A stretch of DNA of 64,000 nucleotides from Ochotona curzoniae (lineage: Eukaryota; Chordata; Mammalia; Lagomorpha; Ochotonidae): assembly GCF_017591425.1 (NCBI RefSeq), contig NW_024467119.1, positions 80,778,894-80,842,893 of the forward strand. The letters run 5' to 3'. The notes beneath the pieces were generated by a model. It saw nothing but the letters and a program-made list of their open reading frames with translations, had not been told where the DNA came from and made no database searches. Shown here in pieces: positions 58,101-64,000 of this stretch; position 1 is the stretch's first letter; each line of letters starts with the position of its first letter. A program made the translations under genes and the position numbers.

Positions 58101-59775
58101 CCTGCATTGGCACGATCAACACCATCAAAATGTCCATATTACCAAAAGTAATATACAGATTCAATCCCAATCAAAATCCAAACAACATTCCTCTCAGAAA
58201 TAGAAAAGAAGATACAAAAGTTCATCTGGAAAAACAAGACCACAGATAGCCAAAGCTGTCCTGAAGAACAAAAAAGAAGCTGGGGGAATCACAATCCCAG
58301 ACCTCCAGACATATTATAGAGCAGTGGTCATCAAAATAGTCTAGTACTGGTACAGAAACAGAGAAGATCAATGAAACAGAATAGAAACACCAGAAGAGGT
58401 CCCACATACGTACAGCCAACTAATCTTCCAAAAGAAAACTGAAAACAATCCAGGAAAACAGGCTGGTCTCTTCAACAAATGCTGTTGGGACAACTGGATA
58501 GCAGCTTGTAGAATTAAGAAGCAAGACCCACACCTGTCACTTTATATAAAAATCAGCTCTAAATGGTTCAAGAATCTAAATCAAATTGGACTACATCAAA
58601 CCAAAAGCTTCTGTACAGCAAAGGAAATTATTAACAAAGTGAAGAAGCAACCAACAGAAAGCGGGAAAATTTTAGCACACTACACAAGTGGTAGGGAACT
58701 AATATCCAGGAATTATAAAGCTGCAGAAACTCAAAGACAGTTAAAAAAAAAACTGCGAAAAAAAATGGGAAAAGAAATTGAATAGACATTTTTCAAAGCA
58801 GATTGAAATGACTAATAGACATATGAAAAGATGCTCAGGCTCCCTAGCTGTCAAGGAGATAAAAATGTAAACCACATTGCCACATTGAGGTTCCACCTAA
58901 CTCCAGTGAGGCTGGCCTACTTTCAGAACTCTACAAACAAAACCTATTGATGTGGATGTGGGGAGAAAGATACGCTCCTTCACTGCTGGTGGCAGTGCAG
59001 ACTAGTACAACCTCTATGGAAATTAGTATGGAGAATGCTTAAAGAATTGCAAATAAACCTGCTATAGGACTCAGATATCCCACTCTTAGAAATAGTCACA
59101 AATAAAAACTGCATATAAAAAGGAGATCTATGATCCTATATTTACAGCAGCACAATCTATAGTGGCAGACATGGAAACAATTGAGATGCCTGTCCAAAGA
59201 GGAGTGGATAAAGTAACTGAGTACATTTACTCCACGGAATGTTAATCAGCCATTAAAAAGAATGAAATTATACCATTTGCTACCTGATGGTCCCAACTAG
59301 AGACCATTATGTTCAGTAGAATAAGCCAATTCTAAAAACACAAATACCGTATATTCTCTGTAACATAAGCAAATCATCATGCGAATTAGACTTTTGTGTT
59401 TTCTTTTTGTCACCCATGTGTTGATTATTCAGTGGCACTTTTTTGACTCCATGGTACTGTAATTTTTTTGTTGTTGTTGGTAGTGTTGTTTTAATTTCAT
59501 ACCTGTTCTTGACCTTATTTTGTGGCTTCTCATTTAAGGGAATGTATAGTGATGGCATAGTAGAGACTACCATACCCAGATGTGAAGATACCTTGCAATA
59601 TGCATACCTCCTTCTAGATCATAGATGAACTCCCAGTGAAATTATTGGACATATTTAGACAATGGGATGTTGGACTGTCTGACATTGTCTGTACCAGCAA
59701 TGTTGGGGCGCAGACTCTACAGAATTGCATCATAAAATTCAAAATTCAAAATAAAAATTAAAAAAAAATCTATAA
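55152..59775 (+). mobile_element. L1 with 5' segment, internally deleted, broken ORF2
   Basis: 55,152-55,790 is GC-rich, 5'UTR-like sequence. ORF2 then begins within the endonuclease domain (DLNTLLASMERLTR near 56,210), so ORF1 and the ORF2 start are missing. The middle has [20 protein letters not shown] (about 56,835). The reverse transcriptase has [12 protein letters not shown] (about 57,708) and FADDMIL with the catalytic Asp pair at 57,828-57,833. ORF2 is split by many stops and frameshifts. The C-terminal part reaches about 59,340, followed by a 3'UTR and an A-rich end. It cannot encode active proteins. Confidence 0.85.
55864..56194 (-). mobile_element. CSINE nested in the L1
   Basis: Reverse tail AAAGTCAGATATACAGAGAG, reverse head CTAGGCCATGCCTCTGGGCC. 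A perfect 12-bp target duplication CATGGGGGATCT lies at 55,852-55,863 and 56,195-56,206. Confidence 0.95.
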
Positions 59776-59784
59776 CCTAACAGC

Positions 59785-59930
59785 ATCATGGACTTATGAC
59801 TGTTCATGAAGGACACCCACTATAAAACTGGAGGGAAAATCAGTGGGAAGGGGAGGGAGCTTTGGGAGGGGGATGGGAAATCCCAATAACTATCAAACTG
59901 CATTATCAAAAAAATTAAAATTAAAAAAAG
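59785..59930 (+). mobile_element. Short L1 3'-end fragment after the L1
   Basis: CACTATAAAACTGGAGGG ... GGGATGGGAAATCCCAATAA ... TATCAAACTGCATTATC then A-rich. The flanks, ATAACCTAACAGCATCATGG at about 59,773 and CATAACCTCAGGGATCATG at about 59,936, look like a diverged target duplication. Confidence 0.6.
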
Positions 59931-60004
59931 ATTCCATAACCTCAGGGATCATGTGAAATATTCCAATAATGGGCTCTGATTCAGTGTAAGGAATGAGTAC
60001 TTAC

Positions 60005-60241
60005 TCAAGTGCTCTCTTGCTTTCACTGTTCCAACAAGACTGTTGATGGGCACATCTTCATAAACTGAGAACGTATACTTGGGCCTTTCAAACTCAGCAG
60101 GTGCCAGCATGGTCTGGAGAAGGTGGAGAGTGACGTGAGCATTTGTGTCAGCTGTGAGCCCACCGCCATCCTGAGCACTGACTATCAACAACAGTGTGGC
60201 AGATTCCAAATGACTGAGCATTGATGCTGAGTAGATAATTC
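60005..60241 (-). CDS. DCHS2: DCHS2 exon 1 of window (cadherin repeats)
   Basis: 237 nt, entered in phase 1 and left in phase 1. The acceptor is a pyrimidine tract ending CCACTGCAG and the donor is TTGA|GTAAGT. It encodes the end of one cadherin repeat (LLLIVSAQDGGGLTADTNAH) and the start of the next (FERPKYTFSVYEDVPINSLV, then VGTVKARE). The usual DxNDN inter-repeat linker is degenerate here (HLLQTMLAPAEF), so calcium binding at this junction may be weak. The last base A joins exon 2 to make an Asn codon. The upstream exon lies beyond 64,000 or is not visible in the window. Confidence 0.9.
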
Positions 60242-61548
60242 CTGCAGTGGGTGGGAGGAGAAAAATCAACAGCAATGAACAGCATGCCATAAATAATAAT
60301 GAGCTATTGTAAAGCCTCCTTTGTGAGGACTACTGTGATGTTACATACCCACTTCACCACGTCCTTAGATGCCCAGACATCTGATGAAATAGTTCTCTGT
60401 GTCTATGAGATTTTTTTGGACAACTGAACAAACCATATTGCCCTTCCTGCTGTGGTTGGGTCTTATCCAATCAGTTGAGATACTGAGGAAAATATAAAAG
60501 CAGATCCACTCCCAAGTAAGACAGGATTCCTTTTCCCTGGCTGTCTTCTAACTGGAATACCAATTTTTAAATACTTTGCTCACGACTTCATGGTAAAATG
60601 GAAACAATGAGGCTTACTAGGCATTGAGTCTGTGAGATTGGCACTATCATTGCTTCTCCTGGTTCTCACGTCTTGAGGCTCAGACTAGACTTTTACCTTC
60701 TGCTTCCCTGACTTTGGCCTGCTGACTGACCTTACAAATTTGGTTCTTGTAAGGCACCATTACCATTTGAACCAATGTTTAATAACAGATTTCTTCATAC
60801 ACACATCCATAGTTTTAAACACACACACACACAGCCTGTTTCTCTTCCAGATACATCTATTTTACAAGCAGGGAACCTGATCACATTTTTAAATGATGGT
60901 GCACAGGCTGTAAGGTAAACACAATTTTCCTGGCCCCTAAACATTACTCACTTGAAATATACCAGCTCCCCGGAAGAAAAAGAGTTGTATGATTGTTTTC
61001 AAAAGACCTTACTCCCAGGATAATAAAGTATATACCATAGTACAGGGTATCCTAATGTGGGGTCAATTTGAGATTCTAGTGTAATTACAATCTCCCCTAC
61101 TATAATCCTAAATCACCAGATTAAAATGAAAGTTGTACCTTCCAAGATATTCTCCATTTCACTGAGGATCCTCTCTTTTTCATTGTCTCCACTCTATCCT
61201 CATTGGTGATAAACCATAATACGATGGCTGAATACAAGAAATCTTCAAAAATATTATAAATAAAAATAAAAATGTGGCAACTTATTCTTAAGTTCATAGT
61301 GTGTGCGAACACAGATGGTGTTTATAAGTCAAGAGGAGAGCCAACAGTAATGACAAAAAGTTAGTATTCTTAACATGAAAATAGAGCTCACTGACCAACG
61401 TATAAAATGAACTTTATGACTTTATTGAATAAGAAAAAATATGTAAGTTTATTCAATGAATTTTCACACAAATGAACACAGTTGAACTCATCGAAATCAA
61501 CCATGGCTTAACTGGCCAAAAGTACCACGTTAAGGAAGCAACACTGCA
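60242..61548. other. Intronic sequence, no recognised feature
   Basis: Contains a short (CA)7 run near 60,820. No exon or named repeat. Confidence 0.45.
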
Positions 61549-61876
61549 AGGCTGGCATGGTAGTGTAGCAATCTAATTTTCCACCCTGTGGTGCCAGCAT
61601 TCCATATGGGTGCCAGTTGGTGTCCTGGCTGTTTCACTTCTGAGCCAGCTCTCTGCTTATGGCCTGGGAAAGCAGAGGAGGATGGCTCCAAAACTGGGAC
61701 CCCTACACCCACAAGGGAGACCTGGAAGAAGCTCCTGGCTCTCAGCTTTGGATTAGCTCAACTCTGGTCATTATGACCATCTGAGGAGTGAACCAGTGAA
61801 TCAAAGACCTCTCTGTCTCTACTTCTCTGTAAAATCTGCCTCTCAGATAAAAATAAATAGATATTTTCCCAAAAAA
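61549..61876 (+). mobile_element. CSINE
   Basis: GGCTGGCATGGTAGTGTAGC head, CTTATGGCCTGGGAAAGCAG core, tail CTCAGATAAAAATAAATAGA. Confidence 0.85.
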
Positions 61877-62845
61877 TAAATTTTGCCTTTTTTGCTAGTT
61901 TATGACAAGCTGGCAAACATCAAAAATGTTAAGTTTTCCATAGACAAAATAATACCCACTCAGTTTCTTTAACAAGAAACCTGCCCTTTTGCAACTTATT
62001 CATATTGCTGTAAAAACTTTAATGAAATACCTTATTTTTCTTTGGCATAATACAGCATCAACAACTGAAGTCAAATACCTTGCATGGTCCTCTCCAGACA
62101 CAGTATTAGATTCTTTTCTTTCTTCCCCCCGTTTTAATTCAAGTATATTTGACAAATTAAACTTTCTACATTTCAAACATATAATGTGATGATCTGGCAT
62201 ATATGTACATATTAGTATTCTTTAACATACACCCAAGAAGGTATCCTTATAAAGATCAAAGGCTGCTTTGGTTCACAGTTTGGGAGGTGCAAGTTCATGG
62301 TCAAGTGTTTCCAAGAATGCAGTCAACTAGCAAGGATGGAACTAGCACAGGAAAGGCTCCCACAGACTCTCAGTAACCTTGGGCTTGGCTAATGTGGCAA
62401 CTTCCTAGTGTGAGATCTAATTCCTCACCACCAGAATTGGGTTAAGTTCCCATCCTCTAGGTGTCATCTTCTTATGACTCTGGGGATGAAACACCTGCAT
62501 GCGCTCAGGAGCCAAATCATGTGCCAATCATGGCAAGGTATGTATAACATAAATGCACACATATAGAGTGAATTGCTATCATGTTATGGTTCCATGTCTC
62601 ACAAGGTTTTTATTCATTTGATCATTTGAATTCATTTTGATTCATGTTATTCATTAGCATGCCCAAACTTCACACTCAGAGGAGACCCATGCTTTTAGAT
62701 AAAATTCATGAATACAGTCCAAACACTATTCTTTAGAACCAACAAAATAGCCAGCAACTATTACTACACTGTATTTTAATGAATGAATGAATTCAGTTAG
62801 TCCTAACAGTCTAACAAATGTCCCAAAACCTTTCATACAATTTTT
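61877..62845. other. Intronic sequence, no recognised feature
   Basis: 62,130-62,230 faintly resembles an antisense old L1 3'UTR (CATTTCAAACATATAATGTG). Nothing else is seen. Confidence 0.4.
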
Positions 62846-63155
62846 TTAAAGATATGCTTACTTTTATTTGAAAGGCAGATTTACAGAGACAAAGAGAGAA
62901 AAATAATCCATTTGCTGGTTCACTCCCCAAATGGCCATGATGGCTGAAGTGATATGAAATCAGGAGTCTCCTCTGGGTCTCCCAAAGGGGTGCAGGGTCC
63001 CAAGGCTTTGGGCCATCCTCTGCTGCCTTCCCAGGCCATAAGCATGGAGTTGAATCAGAGGTTGGGCAGCTATGACATGAACTGGCATCTCCATATGTGA
63101 TGCCAATTCTTAAAGGTGAAGGATTAGCTTGTAGAGTCATGGTGTTGGCCCCTTT
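62846..63155 (-). mobile_element. CSINE, older copy
   Basis: Reverse tail CTTTTATTTGAAAGGCAGAT, then TGGTTCACTCCCCAAATGGC, and reverse head GTCATGGTGTTGGCCCC. Confidence 0.85.
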
Positions 63156-63164
63156 CAAATTTCC

Positions 63165-63545
63165 AAAAATTCCTATATTACAGTATTTTAACACACTCAC
63201 ACAAGTTGTACTTTTTGGGATGCCACTGATATTTTGATACATATTCATACTGCACAATGTCTATTCAGGGTAAATATATTGATCTCCTGAAACATTCAGC
63301 ATTTCTCTATAGTAAACTAAATCTATTCACAAATATGCTATACTTTAACATATATTGCACCTTATTATGCAATAGAATCCCTGAACTTCCCAGTTCTCTC
63401 CAGCTAATTTAGTATCTGCCAATCAACCTTTAATCATTGTCCTTCTCTCCATGTCATCTGACAGTCCTGGCAGTCACCACTATACTTATAGGTCTTCTGT
63501 GAGCTCACCCTTTTTATACATTTCATGTTAGAATCACATCATCAG
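63165..63545 (-). mobile_element. Old L1 3'-end fragment
   Basis: TTTTGATACATATTCATACT, CAGTCACCACTATACTTATA and CATGTTAGAATCACATCAT are in the order of the antisense L1M 3'UTR. Confidence 0.55.
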
Positions 63546-64000
63546 CAGAACAGAACAGAAGCCCCAAAGGGAGCTCACACATGTACAGCCAACTCATCTT
63601 TAACCAGAAAACTGAAAAAAGACCCAGGGAAAAATGCTGGTGGGACAACTGAATAGCAGCCTACAGAGTCTGATGTCTTTCACTTCATATAAAAATCAAC
63701 TCAAAATGTATCTAGGACCTAAATCTGCACCCTGAAAACATCAAAATATTAGAGAAAAACATCAAACTATTAGAGAAAAACAGAGGAAGCACACTCTTAG
63801 ATATCAAACTGATGAAAGATTTCTTGAAAGATTTACCAAAAGCACAGGTAGTCAAACCCAAAATAGAAAAATCGGAATACAGCAAACTGAAAAGTTTCTT
63901 ACAGCATAGGAAACTATTAACAAAGTGAAGAAGCAACCAACAGAATAGGAGAAAATCTTTACACACTACACAACTGACAGCAAAACAAACAACCCTATGA
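63546..64000 (+). mobile_element. L1 ORF2 C-terminal fragment, cut by window end
   Basis: Matches 58,395-58,690 of the other L1 (ACATGTACAGCCAACTCATC, GGGACAACTGAATAGCAGCC, AACAAAGTGAAGAAGCAACC). It contains a 22-bp tandem duplication around 63,740-63,783 (ATTAGAGAAAAACATCAAA). No long frame. Confidence 0.8.

Larger units (their letters stand above)
3234..60241 (-). other. DCHS2: DCHS2 gene, internal part (11 exons, 10 complete introns)
   Basis: The region encodes part of a very large atypical cadherin of the Dachsous class, a single-pass plasma-membrane protein whose ectodomain is a long chain of calcium-binding cadherin repeats. Dachsous proteins pair heterophilically with FAT-type cadherins in planar cell polarity and growth control; DCHS2 itself is less studied than DCHS1. 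Eleven exons on the minus strand join with matching phases into 1,367 codons. The assignment rests on diagnostic stretches recalled from mammalian DCHS2, such as IPENWKPAKILSLIKSPDHL, VKENQNPGEF and FAETQSMFSID, and on the exon pattern: FAT1-4 carry much larger repeat-coding exons. Both ends continue outside the window. Other dachsous or FAT genes are less likely. Confidence 0.93.

Noticed and set aside
3234..60241. Assignment to FAT4 or another FAT cadherin
   Set aside because: FAT genes have very large repeat-coding exons. Exon sizes here and several sequence stretches agree with DCHS2, and no EGF or laminin-G domains are seen.
60242..60290. Signal-peptide-like start (MACCSLLLIFLLPPTAG) in frame with exon 1, suggesting an alternative first exon
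   Set aside because: It coincides with the pyrimidine-rich tract before a good CTGCAG acceptor, which translates into Leu/Pro-rich sequence by chance. No promoter or CpG island lies upstream, and the exon 1 phase fits an internal exon.

Overview
This is mammalian nuclear DNA with single-copy exons set in long, repeat-filled introns. About two dozen tRNA-derived SINEs of the lagomorph C-repeat (CSINE) type are scattered through it. Their form (a GGTTCTAATCC B box, a GCTTGTGGCC...GGGAAAGCAG core and a CTCTGTATATCTGACTTT...AATAAATAAATCTT tail) fits a pika (Ochotona) better than a rabbit. Genus is inferred; lagomorph is well supported.

The only gene I can support is on the minus strand: eleven consecutive internal coding exons of DCHS2 (dachsous cadherin-related 2, protocadherin-23), running from 60,241 down to 3,234. 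Splice sites are GT/AG throughout, every phase matches its neighbour, and the exons join into one open frame of 4,101 nt (1,367 codons) of extracellular cadherin repeats. Signal peptide, transmembrane segment and cytoplasmic tail lie outside the window. The reading frame looks intact.

Layout by coordinate. 1-2,490: minus-strand L1 5' part (5'UTR plus ORF1 remnant). 3,234-3,347: exon 11. 3,348-25,402: a 22-kb intron with a rearranged copy of an unclassified retroelement (3.79-4.56 kb), a SINE cluster (7-9.9 kb), an old near-complete L1 carrying later insertions (10.1-16.5 kb), nested SINEs (17.5-18.1 kb), and a GC-rich degenerate tandem-repeat block ending in the longer copy of the same unclassified element (19.4-23.28 kb). 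25,403-30,028: exons 10-8. 30-39.6 kb: intron with MIR/L2/mariner-like fossils and a 1.73-kb lagomorph L1 3'-end insertion (37.8-39.55 kb). 39.6-45.3 kb: exons 7-5. 49.5-54.9 kb: exons 4-2. 55.15-59.93 kb: a plus-strand, internally deleted L1 with broken ORF2. 60,005-60,241: exon 1 of the window. 61.5-64 kb: SINEs and two L1 fragments head to head.

The item most likely to be undescribed is the element shared by 3.79-4.56 kb and 19.4-23.28 kb. It has no ORFs, a variable-repeat GC-rich body and an A-rich 3' end, and one copy shows the 5'-inversion layout expected of L1 twin priming. That would fit a composite (SVA-like in architecture) non-autonomous retroelement. No host gene other than DCHS2, RNA gene, CRISPR array or prokaryotic feature was found.
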